Assembly (NCBI GenBank): GCA_946479335.1
Contig: CAMLFP010000080.1
Coordinates: 1 to 17,001, forward strand
From: an uncultured Archangium sp.
Lineage (GTDB): Bacteria; Myxococcota; Myxococcia; Myxococcales; Myxococcaceae
DNA: 17,001 nt
Reading direction: 5' to 3'
The notes below the pieces were generated by a model. The model saw nothing but the letters and a program-made list of their open reading frames with translations, did not search any database and had not been told where the DNA came from. Positions 8,311 to 17,001 of the stretch are shown piece after piece. Both the position numbers and the translations under genes were made by a program. Numbering within the stretch: position 1 is the first letter of the stretch; the number at the start of each line of letters is the position of its first letter.

Positions 8311-8805
8311 ATGACGACACTGCACACGTTGAAGGCGCCGCTGCGCTCGACCCACAAGAAGAAGCGCGTGGGTCGTGGCCAGGGCTCGGGTCTCGGCAAG
8401 ACGGCCGGCCGCGGTGGCAAGGGCCAGAAGGCCCGCTCCGGTAACATGCGCTTCGAAGGCTTCGAAGGCGGCCAGTCGCCGCTCCAGCGTCGCCTGCCGA
8501 AGTTCGGCTTCGTGTCCCCCAACCGCGTCAGCTACGCGACGGTCAACGTCGGCGAGCTCGAGGCGGCGTTCAAGGGCGGCGAGACGATCGACGAGAAGGC
8601 GCTGAAGGCGGCGCGTCTGGTCAAGGGCGTGTACGACGGCATCAAGGTGCTGGGCGAGGGCGCGTTGACCAAGAAGTTCACCGTCAAGGTGAACAAGGTC
8701 ACCGCGGGCGCCCGCGAGGCCATCTCGAAGGCCGGCGGTTCGGTCGTAGAGATCGGGCTCTTGGTGCACTCGCGGGTTTCGGCTGCGTTGGCGCCGGCCG
8801 GTTAG
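8311..8805 (+). CDS. rplO: 50S ribosomal protein L15
   Basis: Encodes L15 (164 aa), a late-assembly protein deep in the 50S subunit. The glycine/arginine-rich N-terminal extension GRGQGSGLGKTAGRGGKGQK (residues 21-40) is diagnostic. The ATG at 8311 sits behind GAGGAAGACGTC; an in-frame start at 8263 lies inside rpmD and would add 16 residues without family support. The length is a little over the usual 145, mostly at the C-terminus. Confidence 0.97.
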   Translation: MTTLHTLKAPLRSTHKKKRVGRGQGSGLGKTAGRGGKGQKARSGNMRFEGFEGGQSPLQRRLPKFGFVSPNRVSYATVNVGELEAAFKGGETIDEKALKAARLVKGVYDGIKVLGEGALTKKFTVKVNKVTAGAREAISKAGGSVVEIGLLVHSRVSAALAPAG

Positions 8806-8838
8806 GGCGGGATGGCCGCCATGGCCGGAGAAAAGGTC

Positions 8839-8916
8839 CGCGCGCTCCCCCTCCGCGAGAAGGGGAGTGCGCGTCGCCCCTGGTTCCCGTAATGGGGCCG
8901 GGGGTTCGCCGTTTTT
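8839..8916 (+). promoter_or_regulatory. Hairpins in the rplO-secY gap
   Basis: In the 142-base gap, CGCGCGCTCCCC (8839-8850) pairs with GGGGAGTGCGCG (8862-8873) over 12 positions with one G-U, around an 11-base loop. Further on GCCCC pairs weakly with GGGGC, and TTTTT occurs at 8912-8916, well after the strong stem. This could slow or partly stop transcription between the spc ribosomal genes and secY, but spacing to the T-run is not that of a classical terminator. No convincing promoter could be placed. Confidence 0.4.
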
Positions 8917-8947
8917 AAGATTCACCTTTCTTGAAGGGGAAGCTGCC

Positions 8948-10315
<1,368 letters not shown>

Positions 10316-10332
10316 AAGGAGGACCGGACGCA

Positions 10333-10887
10333 ATGCAGATTGTCTTCTTCGGCCCTCCGGGAGCGGGCAAGGGCACGCAGGCGCAGAAGCTGATCGCGGA
10401 GTTGAAGATCCCCCAGATCTCGACCGGCGACATCTTGCGCGCGGCGGTGGCGAACAAGACGCCGCTCGGCCAGCAGGCGGGCCCGTTGATGGCGGCCGGC
10501 AAGCTGGTGCCCGACGAGCTCGTTGTGGGCCTCGTCGAGGAGCGCCTGCAGGCGCCGGACTGCGCGAACGGCTTTCTGCTCGACGGCTTCCCGCGGACCA
10601 TCCCCCAGGCGGAGGCGTTGGACGGGGTGCTCAAGAAGTTCGGCAAGCAGATCCAGCATGTGGTGTCGCTGGAGGTCCCCGACGCGGTGATCGTGGAGCG
10701 CGCGAAGCTGCGGGGGCGCGCCGACGACGCGCCGGAGACGGTGCAGAAGCGGCTCGACGTGTTCCGCGAGCAGACCAGCCCGCTGAAGGCGCTCTACGAG
10801 AAGACGGGCCTGCTGCGCCCGGTGAACGGTGTCGGGTCGCTCGACGAGGTCTTTGCCCGCATTCAGCAGGCGATCGGCCGGGCCTGA
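10333..10887 (+). CDS. adk: Adenylate kinase, short-LID form
   Basis: Encodes adenylate kinase (184 aa), which interconverts ATP and AMP with two ADP in the cytoplasm. The P-loop GPPGAGKGT is at residues 7-15, the AMP-binding region QISTGDILR at 28-36 and DGFPRT at 84-89. Where the long forms have a 30-residue LID, often zinc-binding, this protein has only a short loop RGRADDAPE (127-135), as in actinobacterial enzymes of about 181 aa. AAAGGAGGACC gives a strong Shine-Dalgarno before the ATG. map, often downstream, is absent. Confidence 0.96.
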   Translation: MQIVFFGPPGAGKGTQAQKLIAELKIPQISTGDILRAAVANKTPLGQQAGPLMAAGKLVPDELVVGLVEERLQAPDCANGFLLDGFPRTIPQAEALDGVLKKFGKQIQHVVSLEVPDAVIVERAKLRGRADDAPETVQKRLDVFREQTSPLKALYEKTGLLRPVNGVGSLDEVFARIQQAIGRA

Positions 10888-10991
10888 ACGACCGCGCTTG
10901 CAAGTCGTGGGTTGAAGTGGTAGTGCCGCGCGCTCTCGCGCTCGGAAGGGCGCTTTGTCGTTCTGTTGTCAATCAAGAGGCTTGAAAGAAT

Positions 10992-11210
10992 TTGGCGAAG
11001 GAAGACGCAATCGAGGTTGAAGGGACGGTGAAAGAGCCGCTCCCGAACGCCATGTTCATCGTCACCCTGGAGAACGGGCACGAGGTGCTGGCCCACATCT
11101 CCGGGAAGATGCGCATGCACTTCATCCGCATTCTTCCGGGCGACAAGGTGAAGGTGGCTTTGTCTCCGTACGATTTGACGCGCGGTCGCATCACGTTCCG
11201 CGCTCGGTAA
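10992..11210 (+). CDS. infA: Translation initiation factor IF-1 (TTG start)
   Basis: Encodes IF-1 (72 aa), which occupies the 30S A site during initiation. It is a complete single OB-fold protein of the exact usual length, with [36 protein letters not shown] and the [11 protein letters not shown] end. The conserved [11 protein letters not shown]-terminus fixes the start at a TTG, preceded by AAGAGG at 10975-10980. A TTG start may lower its translation. It lies 104 bases after adk and 27 before rpmJ. Confidence 0.97.
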   Translation: MAKEDAIEVEGTVKEPLPNAMFIVTLENGHEVLAHISGKMRMHFIRILPGDKVKVALSPYDLTRGRITFRAR

Positions 11211-11237
11211 CAGGCAGTCGAAAGAAAGAAGGAACAC

Positions 11238-11354
11238 ATGAAGGTCCGTCCGTCCGTCAAGAAGATCTGCGACAAGTGCAAGGTTGTCCGTCGCAAGGGC
11301 ACCATCCGCGTGATCTGCCCCTCGAACCCCCGTCACAAGCAGCGCCAGGGCTGA
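11238..11354 (+). CDS. rpmJ: 50S ribosomal protein L36, zinc-binding form
   Basis: Encodes L36 (38 aa), the smallest 50S protein. The reading frame from ATG at 11238 gives [20 protein letters not shown], then [18 protein letters not shown] and a TGA. The zinc site is intact (C11, C14, C27, H33), marking the zinc-containing paralog type. AAGAAGGAACAC precedes the ATG. Its position between infA and rpsM is the classical one. The gene is easily missed because of its size. Confidence 0.96.
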   Translation: MKVRPSVKKICDKCKVVRRKGTIRVICPSNPRHKQRQG

Positions 11355-11399
11355 TTTTCAGCTCGAGACCAACTCCGTCACGCAAGGAAGAAGAAGAAC

Positions 11400-11783
11400 A
11401 TGGCCCGTATTGCAGGCGTCGATCTCCCGGTTCAGAAGCGCGTTGTCATCTCGCTTCAGTACATCTACGGCATCGGCTCGAAGACCGCGAATGACATCGT
11501 CGCCGAGGCTGGCATCGATCTCACCACGCGCACCAAGGACCTGACCGACGATCAGACCCGCAAGATCCGCGAGATCATCGAGGCCAAGTACAAGGTCGAG
11601 GGCGATCTCCGTCGCGAAGTGACCATGAACATCAAGCGCCTGATGGATCTCGGCTGCTACCGTGGCCTCCGTCACCGCAAGGGCCTGCCGGTCCGCGGTC
11701 AGCGCACCCACACCAACGCGCGCACCCGCAAGGGCCCGAAGCGCGGCGTGCAGCGTGTCGCCAAGCCGGCGGCGGCGAAGTGA
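11400..11783 (+). CDS. rpsM: 30S ribosomal protein S13
   Basis: Encodes S13 (127 aa), a 30S head protein that touches L5 and P-site tRNA. The N-terminus [15 protein letters not shown] and helix-two-turn-helix region [10 protein letters not shown] (21-30) are canonical. The basic C-terminal tail [20 protein letters not shown] (91-110) is present, with a short alanine-rich end. The ATG follows a purine-rich AAGGAAGAAGAAGAAC tract. Confidence 0.98.
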   Translation: MARIAGVDLPVQKRVVISLQYIYGIGSKTANDIVAEAGIDLTTRTKDLTDDQTRKIREIIEAKYKVEGDLRREVTMNIKRLMDLGCYRGLRHRKGLPVRGQRTHTNARTRKGPKRGVQRVAKPAAAK

Positions 11784-11793
11784 TCTCCGAAGG

Positions 11794-11810
11794 CCGCGCG
11801 ATGAGCGCGG
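11794..11810 (+). promoter_or_regulatory. Short hairpin between rpsM and rpsK
   Basis: CCGCGC (11794-11799) and GCGCGG (11805-11810) form a perfect six-base stem with a five-base loop GATGA, ahead of the TAAGGAACG ribosome binding site of rpsK. No T-run follows. It may only reflect GC-rich spacer composition. Confidence 0.25.
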
Positions 11811-11839
11811 TTGACCACCTCTAAGGAACGAACAGAACC

Positions 11840-12289
11840 ATGGCTGAAGAAACGAACACTGCTCCTGCCGCCGCCGCTGCCCCGGCTGGCGAGGCCGCCG
11901 CCGCCGACAAGAAGGCGTCGAAGAAGAACAAGAACAAGAAGAACATCCTCAACGGGGTTGTTCACATCCAGTCGACGTTCAACAACACGCTCATCACGTT
12001 CACCGACGTCTCGGGCAACGTGATCTCGTGGTCGTCGGCGGGTTCGCGTGGCTTCAAGGGCTCGCGCAAGTCGACGCCGTTCGCCGCGCAGGTCGCCGCG
12101 GGCGACGCCGCCGCGAAGGCGATGGAGCACGGCCTCAAGAACGTGCAGGTGCTGGTGAAGGGCCCGGGCGCTGGCCGTGAGTCGGCCCTCCGCGCCATCG
12201 CCGCCGCCGGCCTCAAGATCTCGCTCATCCGCGACATCACCCCGATTCCCCACAATGGTTGCCGTCAGGCCAAGCGCCGCCGCGTGTAA
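11840..12289 (+). CDS. rpsK: 30S ribosomal protein S11 with an N-terminal extension
   Basis: Encodes S11 (149 aa), on the 30S platform near the E-site mRNA. The core is fully conserved from [12 protein letters not shown] (residues 39-50) through [15 protein letters not shown] (106-120) to the terminal [16 protein letters not shown]. The family is normally about 129 aa. The first 35 residues here are an alanine-rich then lysine/asparagine-rich segment, about 20 residues longer than in E. coli. The ATG at 11840 follows TAAGGAACGAACAGAACC and no later start fits. Confidence 0.97.
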   Translation: MAEETNTAPAAAAAPAGEAAAADKKASKKNKNKKNILNGVVHIQSTFNNTLITFTDVSGNVISWSSAGSRGFKGSRKSTPFAAQVAAGDAAAKAMEHGLKNVQVLVKGPGAGRESALRAIAAAGLKISLIRDITPIPHNGCRQAKRRRV

Positions 12290-12314
12290 CTGATCACCTC
12301 CCAGGACCAAGACA

Positions 12315-12941
12315 ATGGCTCGTTACACTGCAAGCGTTTGCCGCATCTGCCGGCGTGAAAATCTCAAGATGTACCTCAAGGGCGACCGTTGCTACACGGA
12401 CAAGTGCGCCATCGAGCGCCGCCCGTACCCGCCCGGCCAGCACGGCCAGGGCCGCGTGAAGTTCTCGAACTACGGCGTGCAGCTCCGCGAGAAGCAAAAG
12501 GTGAAGCGCATGTACGGCCTGCTGGAGAGCCAGTTCCGTGGCTACTTCCACACGGCCGCGGCCGGTAAGGGCAAGACGGGCGAGGCGCTCCTGCAGCTGC
12601 TCGAGCTCCGCCTCGACAACGTCGTGTTCCGCCTCGGCTTCGCCGACACCCGCGCGGAGGCCCGCCAGCTGGTGCGCCACGGTCACTTCACGGTGAACGG
12701 CAAGCGCGTCAACATCCCCTCGTTCTCGGTGAAGCCGGGCTCGACGGTGGAGGTGCACGAGAAGTCGAAGAAGGTGCTCCGCATCCAGGAGGCCGTCGAG
12801 ACGGTCGACCGCCGCGGCGTTCCCCAGTGGCTCGAGGTCGACAAGAAGGCGCTCAAGGGCACCATCAAGACGAACCCGAACCGCGAAGACCTCACGATGG
12901 AGATCCAGGAGCAGCTGATCGTCGAGCTCTACTCGAAGTAA
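12315..12941 (+). CDS. rpsD: 30S ribosomal protein S4, zinc-binding form
   Basis: Encodes S4 (208 aa), a primary 16S binding protein and, in E. coli, the repressor of the alpha operon. The N-terminal domain keeps four cysteines C9, C12, C26 and C31, the zinc-binding arrangement, which the E. coli protein has partly lost. The S4 RNA-binding domain follows, with [20 protein letters not shown] and the [14 protein letters not shown] turn. The C-terminus ends [10 protein letters not shown] as expected. The Shine-Dalgarno is weak (CCAGGACC). Confidence 0.98.
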   Translation: MARYTASVCRICRRENLKMYLKGDRCYTDKCAIERRPYPPGQHGQGRVKFSNYGVQLREKQKVKRMYGLLESQFRGYFHTAAAGKGKTGEALLQLLELRLDNVVFRLGFADTRAEARQLVRHGHFTVNGKRVNIPSFSVKPGSTVEVHEKSKKVLRIQEAVETVDRRGVPQWLEVDKKALKGTIKTNPNREDLTMEIQEQLIVELYSK

Positions 12942-12971
12942 TTCGGGTCGCTCGAAGCAGCAGCTTCAAGG

Positions 12972-13012
12972 CGGAGCAGTCGCTTGTCAGGCGGCTGCTC
13001 CGTTGGTCTTTC
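12972..13012 (+). terminator. Probable intrinsic terminator or attenuator after rpsD
   Basis: CGGAGCAGTCGC (12972-12983) pairs with GCGGCTGCTCCG (12991-13002) over 12 positions with one G-U, around a seven-base loop. The following TTGGTCTTTC is T-rich but interrupted, so partial rather than full termination is likely. It lies in the 162-base gap between rpsD and rpoA, which also has a CCCGGG-CGTC-CCCGGG hairpin at 13047-13062. Confidence 0.55.
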
Positions 13013-13046
13013 AAGCAAGTTTGAAAAAAGTCCCCGTAGTCATCCT

Positions 13047-13062
13047 CCCGGGCGTCCCCGGG
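13047..13062 (+). promoter_or_regulatory. CCCGGG hairpin in the rpoA leader
   Basis: Two CCCGGG hexamers, each itself a palindrome, flank CGTC and can form a six-base stem about 40 bases before the rpoA ATG. A TTGAAA at 13021-13026 could be a -35 element, but no acceptable -10 is found at 16-18 bases. A separate rpoA promoter is therefore not demonstrated. Confidence 0.3.
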
Positions 13063-13103
13063 TACGTTGGTGGTGACTCGGTTTCAAGGAAGGCAGAACC
13101 ACA

Positions 13104-14147
<1,044 letters not shown>

Positions 14148-14166
14148 GTGTGAACTGATGAAGGGC

Positions 14167-14197
14167 CCCTCCGGTGCATGTCGCGCCGGAGGGTTTT
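14167..14197 (+). terminator. Intrinsic terminator between rpoA and rplQ
   Basis: CCCTCCGG (14167-14174) and CCGGAGGG (14186-14193) are perfect inverted repeats. The stem extends inward by a T-G wobble and two further pairs to 11 positions with a five-base loop, and is followed directly by TTTT. This is a textbook intrinsic terminator shape with a short T-run, placed 19 bases after the rpoA stop and ahead of rplQ. It may reduce rplQ transcription relative to rpoA, or mark a separate rplQ unit. Confidence 0.75.
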
Positions 14198-14261
14198 CAA
14201 CAGCGGCCGTATTCGCCGCGAACCATCGGGTACCTGACACGGCCCGGCTGAGGAAAAAGCA

Positions 14262-14669
14262 ATGGAACACAAAGTTGGTAACCGCAAGCTCCAGAAGTCC
14301 ACCGCGCACCGCCTGGCGATGCTCAACAACATGGTGACCTCGCTCATCGAGCACGAGCGCATCACCACCACGGTCCCCAAGGCGAAGGAAGCCCGCAAGC
14401 TGGCCGAGAAGGTCATCACGCTGGGCAAGAAGGGTGGCCTCAACAACGTGCGCCTCGCGGGCAAGGTCGTGAAGAACCGCGTGCTGCTGCAGAAGATCTT
14501 CGGCGAGCTGAAGGACCGCTACGCCACCCGCAAGGGCGGCTACACGCGCCTGATGCGCGGCGGCTTCCGCAAGGGTGACGCGGCCGACATCGCCATCCTC
14601 GAGCTGGTCGATCGCCCCGAGGCGAAGGCCGCTCCGGAAGGCGAGAAGGCCGAAGAGAAGAAGGCGTAA
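14262..14669 (+). CDS. rplQ: 50S ribosomal protein L17
   Basis: Encodes L17 (135 aa), near the tunnel exit on the 50S surface. The N-terminus [20 protein letters not shown] and the [20 protein letters not shown] region match the family. After LELVDRP an extra 15 or so residues rich in Lys, Glu and Ala form a charged tail. The ATG follows GAGGAAAAAGCA. The gene sits between two terminators, so a promoter or readthrough in 14198-14261 must supply it; no clear promoter hexamers are seen there. Confidence 0.97.
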   Translation: MEHKVGNRKLQKSTAHRLAMLNNMVTSLIEHERITTTVPKAKEARKLAEKVITLGKKGGLNNVRLAGKVVKNRVLLQKIFGELKDRYATRKGGYTRLMRGGFRKGDAADIAILELVDRPEAKAAPEGEKAEEKKA

Positions 14670-14698
14670 GCCGCTTCGCTTCAGTCGCTTCGACAAGG

Positions 14699-14734
14699 CG
14701 CTCTCTCCGCACCGCGGGGAGGGCGTTTTTGTTT
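14699..14734 (+). terminator. Intrinsic terminator ending the ribosomal protein cluster
   Basis: CGCTCTCTCCGC (14699-14710) pairs with GCGGGGAGGGCG (14714-14725) over 12 positions with two G-U pairs, around a three-base loop. TTTTTGTTTC follows at once. It lies 29 bases after the rplQ stop, at the point where gene orientation reverses. The opposite strand lacks a T-run after the stem, so it probably acts only on plus-strand transcription. Confidence 0.88.
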
Positions 14735-14761
14735 CTGTGACGAACCTCGCGCGGCTGGCCG

Positions 14762-15421
14762 CTACTGCACCGGGGCGCCGCCGCGCAGCAGCAGCACCTC
14801 GGCCTCGGGGGCGCGGGCCTTCACCGAGATGTCGCTGATGGTGAGCGACGAGGGAGCGCGCTTGCCGGCCTCGTCCCACAGGACCGCGGGCGAGAGGGTG
14901 ACGTTGCCCGAGGCCTCCACGCGTGACTGCGTCGCGCGGTACTTGCCGTTGACGATGATCTCCACGTCTTCCCAGGCGTCGGAGCTGTCGTTCTTCACCA
15001 TGTAGACGGGCGCGTTGGCCTCGCCGGCCAGCACCAGCGCCGCGTCGAGATCGTTGCTCGAGCCGCCGCCGGGGCAGGCCACGCCGAACGCGCCGACCGA
15101 CAGGAGCAGCCAGATCGTCAGCACCAGCGCCTTGTACTTGAAGAAGCGATCGCTGCTTTTGAAGTCGTCGATCACCTCGCTCAAGATCGAGAAGGCGTTG
15201 AGCACCGTGTCAGACGCGTTCTCCTTGAGGCGCGCGCCGGTGGCCTTCCTGGGGGCGGCGGCCAGCGGCTGCACGCGCGCGGCGGAGCGGACCGCGGCCA
15301 GCCCGGGGTTCGACATCGAGGGCCGGGGCGACGGCGTCGACGCGCGCGGCGGGGGCGGGAGGTCGAGTTCGAGCTCGGGCTCCTGCGGGGCGCCGTCGGG
15401 GGGCTGGTTCGGGTCGTTCAC
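14762..15421 (-). CDS. Single-pass membrane protein of unknown function
   Basis: I do not recognise a named family. The 219-residue product has a proline-rich, low-complexity N-terminus (residues 1 to about 60), a helical stretch (67-95), one hydrophobic segment at about 98-116 and a C-terminal domain with alternating beta-like strands (139-211). Positive residues R92/K96/K98 precede the membrane segment, so the N-terminus is probably cytoplasmic and the C-terminal part periplasmic. The start is a GTG at 15421, ten bases after the stop of the TPR gene, without a good Shine-Dalgarno; the ATG at residue 35 is an alternative. Shared direction and tight spacing suggest an operon with the TPR lipoprotein. 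Confidence 0.8.
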   Translation of the reverse strand: MNDPNQPPDGAPQEPELELDLPPPPRASTPSPRPSMSNPGLAAVRSAARVQPLAAAPRKATGARLKENASDTVLNAFSILSEVIDDFKSSDRFFKYKALVLTIWLLLSVGAFGVACPGGGSSNDLDAALVLAGEANAPVYMVKNDSSDAWEDVEIIVNGKYRATQSRVEASGNVTLSPAVLWDEAGKRAPSSLTISDISVKARAPEAEVLLLRGGAPVQ

Positions 15422-15431
15422 GGGCGCGAGC

Positions 15432-16763
15432 TTACTTGACGTTGAGGCGTTCGAGGGCGCGCGACGCGAGGGCGTTGTCGGGCTGCGCCTCCAGCACCTT
15501 CGAGAGGTACTTGCGGGCCTGGGTGGCGGCGGCGTCGCGCTCGTCGGGGCCCTTCGCCTTCAGGAAGTGATCGAGGTGCAGCACGCCGAGCCGGAGGCTG
15601 AACTCGAGGTTCTCGGGGTCGCGATCGAGCATCGCCTGGAGCTCGCGGGCGGCGGCGGGCCAGTTCCCGTCTTGCTGGTAGATGGCGGCGAGCCGCGCGC
15701 GGGCCTCGCCGTTCTCGGGAGCCAGGTGGGCGGCGACGGCGAAGTCTTGCCGGGCGGTGACGAGGTCCTGCCGCTCCATGGCGAGGTCGCCCAGCTTGAG
15801 CCAGGCCTCGTCGAGCACCGGGTTCTTCTCGAGGGCCTTGAGGTAGTGCTCCTCGGCGATCTTCCCCCGTTGGTGACCCTCATAGAGCTGCGCGAGGTAC
15901 AGGTGGTTCTTGCCGTCGTCAGGCGCGAGCTCGACCGCGCGCTTGAGCTCGTCGATGGCGCGGCCGGCGTCGTCGATGCGGCCGTACGCGAGCCCGAGGA
16001 GCGCGTGCACGATGGCCTCGTCGGGGAAGTCCAGCAGCAGCTCCTCCAGTTCGATGATCGCCTGCTGGGGCACGTCGGCGACGTCGAGCCACTGAATGGC
16101 CTGCTCCAGCCGCGGGCGCGCCGCGCGGGGGAAGTGGGAGAAGGGGTCGGCGATCTGCTCCATCAGCGCGCGGGCCAGCTTCACCTCGTTGGGCGTGGGG
16201 TTGCCGGTGATGCAGGTGCGCACGCCCTCGATGGCGCCGCGGGTGTCGCCGGTGCGGAAGCGGGCCTTTGCCAGCGGGAGGTACCAGCCGGTGCGCTCGG
16301 GGGCGGCGGCCACGGCGGCCTCGAGCTCCTTGCGCGCGTCGGCGAACTGCTCCGATTCGAGGAGGCCGAGCCCGAGCCGGTACTGGTACTCGGGCTGCGA
16401 GGGGTCGAGCTCCATCGCGCGGCGGAAGTGCGAGAGCGCGGTGCTGGACGCCTCGGCGGTCCGCGAGAAGCGCACCAGGCCCTGCTGGTAGTGCGAGATG
16501 GCGGTGTCCTGCTTCTCGAGCGCCTGGAGGAATTCCTGCGTGTCGCCGGCCTTCACGTGCGCTTCGGCGACGAGGCGCGCGAGATCGAGATCGCCCGGCG
16601 CCTGGCGCGCCAGCTTCGTCAACACCGGGAGCGCGGCCTGGCCGTCGCCTTTCTGCAGGTCGATCAGCGCCTGCTCCCGGGGCGTCAGCTTCGCGGAGGA
16701 GGTGGTCACGCAGCCGGTGAAGGCGAGGGCGGCGAGGAGGGCGCGGTTCACGCCCGGCTTCAT
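15432..16763 (-). CDS. TPR-repeat lipoprotein
   Basis: A 443-residue tetratricopeptide repeat protein with a short signal peptide and a lipobox-like AFTGC ending at C18; V19 after the cysteine would suit the outer membrane. TPR-like helix pairs recur from about residue 30 to the C-terminus, several with the AxxxFxxAxxLxP pattern, for example around 108-121, 267-281, 300-315, 336-350 and 369-383. TPR proteins are scaffolds; the partner here is unknown. The ATG at 16763 lacks an obvious Shine-Dalgarno. It is probably co-transcribed with the membrane protein ten bases downstream. A long plus-strand frame over it is a codon-bias shadow. Confidence 0.9.
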   Translation of the reverse strand: MKPGVNRALLAALAFTGCVTTSSAKLTPREQALIDLQKGDGQAALPVLTKLARQAPGDLDLARLVAEAHVKAGDTQEFLQALEKQDTAISHYQQGLVRFSRTAEASSTALSHFRRAMELDPSQPEYQYRLGLGLLESEQFADARKELEAAVAAAPERTGWYLPLAKARFRTGDTRGAIEGVRTCITGNPTPNEVKLARALMEQIADPFSHFPRAARPRLEQAIQWLDVADVPQQAIIELEELLLDFPDEAIVHALLGLAYGRIDDAGRAIDELKRAVELAPDDGKNHLYLAQLYEGHQRGKIAEEHYLKALEKNPVLDEAWLKLGDLAMERQDLVTARQDFAVAAHLAPENGEARARLAAIYQQDGNWPAAARELQAMLDRDPENLEFSLRLGVLHLDHFLKAKGPDERDAAATQARKYLSKVLEAQPDNALASRALERLNVK

Positions 16764-16821
16764 AGCGGAAGTGCAGTGGCCGCGTGTTGGCGGTGAAGCG
16801 GTCGATCGCCCTCGTCCCCGG

Positions 16822-16839
16822 ACTCCGTCGCGACGGAGT
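16822..16839. repeat. Perfect 18-bp palindrome
   Basis: ACTCCGTCGCGACGGAGT is identical to its reverse complement. It lies in the 103-base gap between the minus-strand partial gene and the start of the TPR gene, 59 bases before that start codon. There is no spacer and no T-run on either side, so a classical terminator is not supported. A dimeric regulator operator for the TPR unit or a simple transcript-end stem are both possible. Confidence 0.6.
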
Positions 16840-16866
16840 TCAGCCCGTTCCTGTTTCCTCGCGCTG

Positions 16867-17001
16867 TCAGTGCGCCGTGACGGTGAGCGCGTCGGTGACG
16901 GCGAACACCTTCGCGCCGGTGAGCGTGTCGATGGGCGCTGAAGCTCCGGTGCCGCGCACGAGCGCGACGAACCAGGTCGATTGATCGACGGTGACGGTGA
17001 A
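16867..17001 (-). CDS. 3' end of an unidentified gene, cut by the window edge
   Basis: The minus-strand frame entering at 17001 is open for 44 codons and ends at a TGA (16867-16869). About nine in ten third positions are G or C, as in the real genes here, which supports coding. The peptide includes DQSTWFVALVRGTGASAPID and ends KVFAVTDALTVTAH. The Trp-Phe-x-x-x-x-Arg-Gly pattern near the end faintly recalls the C-terminus of CehA/McbA-type metallohydrolases, but 44 residues are too few to name it. It runs in the same direction as the TPR gene, with a 103-base gap between them. Confidence 0.65.
   Translation of the reverse strand, partial: FTVTVDQSTWFVALVRGTGASAPIDTLTGAKVFAVTDALTVTAH

Noticed and set aside
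8867..8947. N-terminal extension of SecY
   Set aside because: The GTG at 8948 has a strong Shine-Dalgarno and gives the usual SecY N-terminus; the upstream residues are Gly/Ser/Arg-rich without family match.
13021..13050. Possible rpoA promoter with TTGAAA
   Set aside because: No acceptable -10 hexamer at the right distance; kept only as a note in the leader entry.
15015..16796. 593-codon plus-strand frame over the TPR gene
   Set aside because: The minus strand encodes a clear lipoprotein with TPR helices; the plus-strand product is Gly/Val/Leu/Glu/Arg-rich shadow with no recognisable domain.

Overview
This is a very GC-rich window with almost exclusively G/C third codon positions. It is dominated by one long plus-strand run of translation and housekeeping genes, the S10-spc-alpha ribosomal protein cluster. 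Gene content, protein sequences (S4, L24 and L36 with cysteine zinc sites) and a lineage-typical TPR lipoprotein next door point to a bacterium of the Myxococcota (deltaproteobacterial myxobacteria). That assignment is inferred from overall resemblance; no search was run.

Layout. 1-131 is a non-coding leader. 132-4538 is the S10 block: rpsJ, rplD, rplW, rplB, rpsS, rplV, rpsC, rplP, rpmC, rpsQ. 4567-8805 is the spc block: rplN, rplX, rplE, rpsH, rplF, rplR, rpsE, rpmD, rplO. 8948-10887 holds secY and adk. 10992-14669 is the infA/alpha block: infA, rpmJ, rpsM, rpsK, rpsD, rpoA, rplQ. A strong intrinsic terminator at 14699-14734 ends the cluster. 14762-16763 carries a convergent minus-strand pair, a TPR lipoprotein followed by a single-pass membrane protein of unknown function. 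16867-17001 is the 3' end of another minus-strand gene cut by the window edge. No intergenic stretch exceeds about 165 bases.

How the genes work together. The plus-strand genes supply ribosomal proteins of both subunits, initiation factor IF-1, RNA polymerase alpha, the Sec translocon pore and adenylate kinase, the usual growth-rate-linked set. Many genes are spaced by 0-20 bases or share stop/start bases, which suggests translational coupling.

What is unusual. Three genes normally built into this order are missing: rplC (L3) between rpsJ and rplD, rpsN (S14) between rplE and rpsH, and map between adk and infA. The rplE-rpsH, rplF-rplR, rplO-secY, rpsD-rpoA and rpoA-rplQ junctions contain stable inverted repeats; two look like terminators inside the alpha block. 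L5 and S11 carry low-complexity N-terminal extensions, L30 and L17 C-terminal ones, adenylate kinase is the short-LID form, and rpsC and infA start with TTG. I see no mobile element, CRISPR array, tRNA or rRNA, and no convincing new multi-gene system. The least characterised part is the minus-strand TPR/membrane-protein pair.
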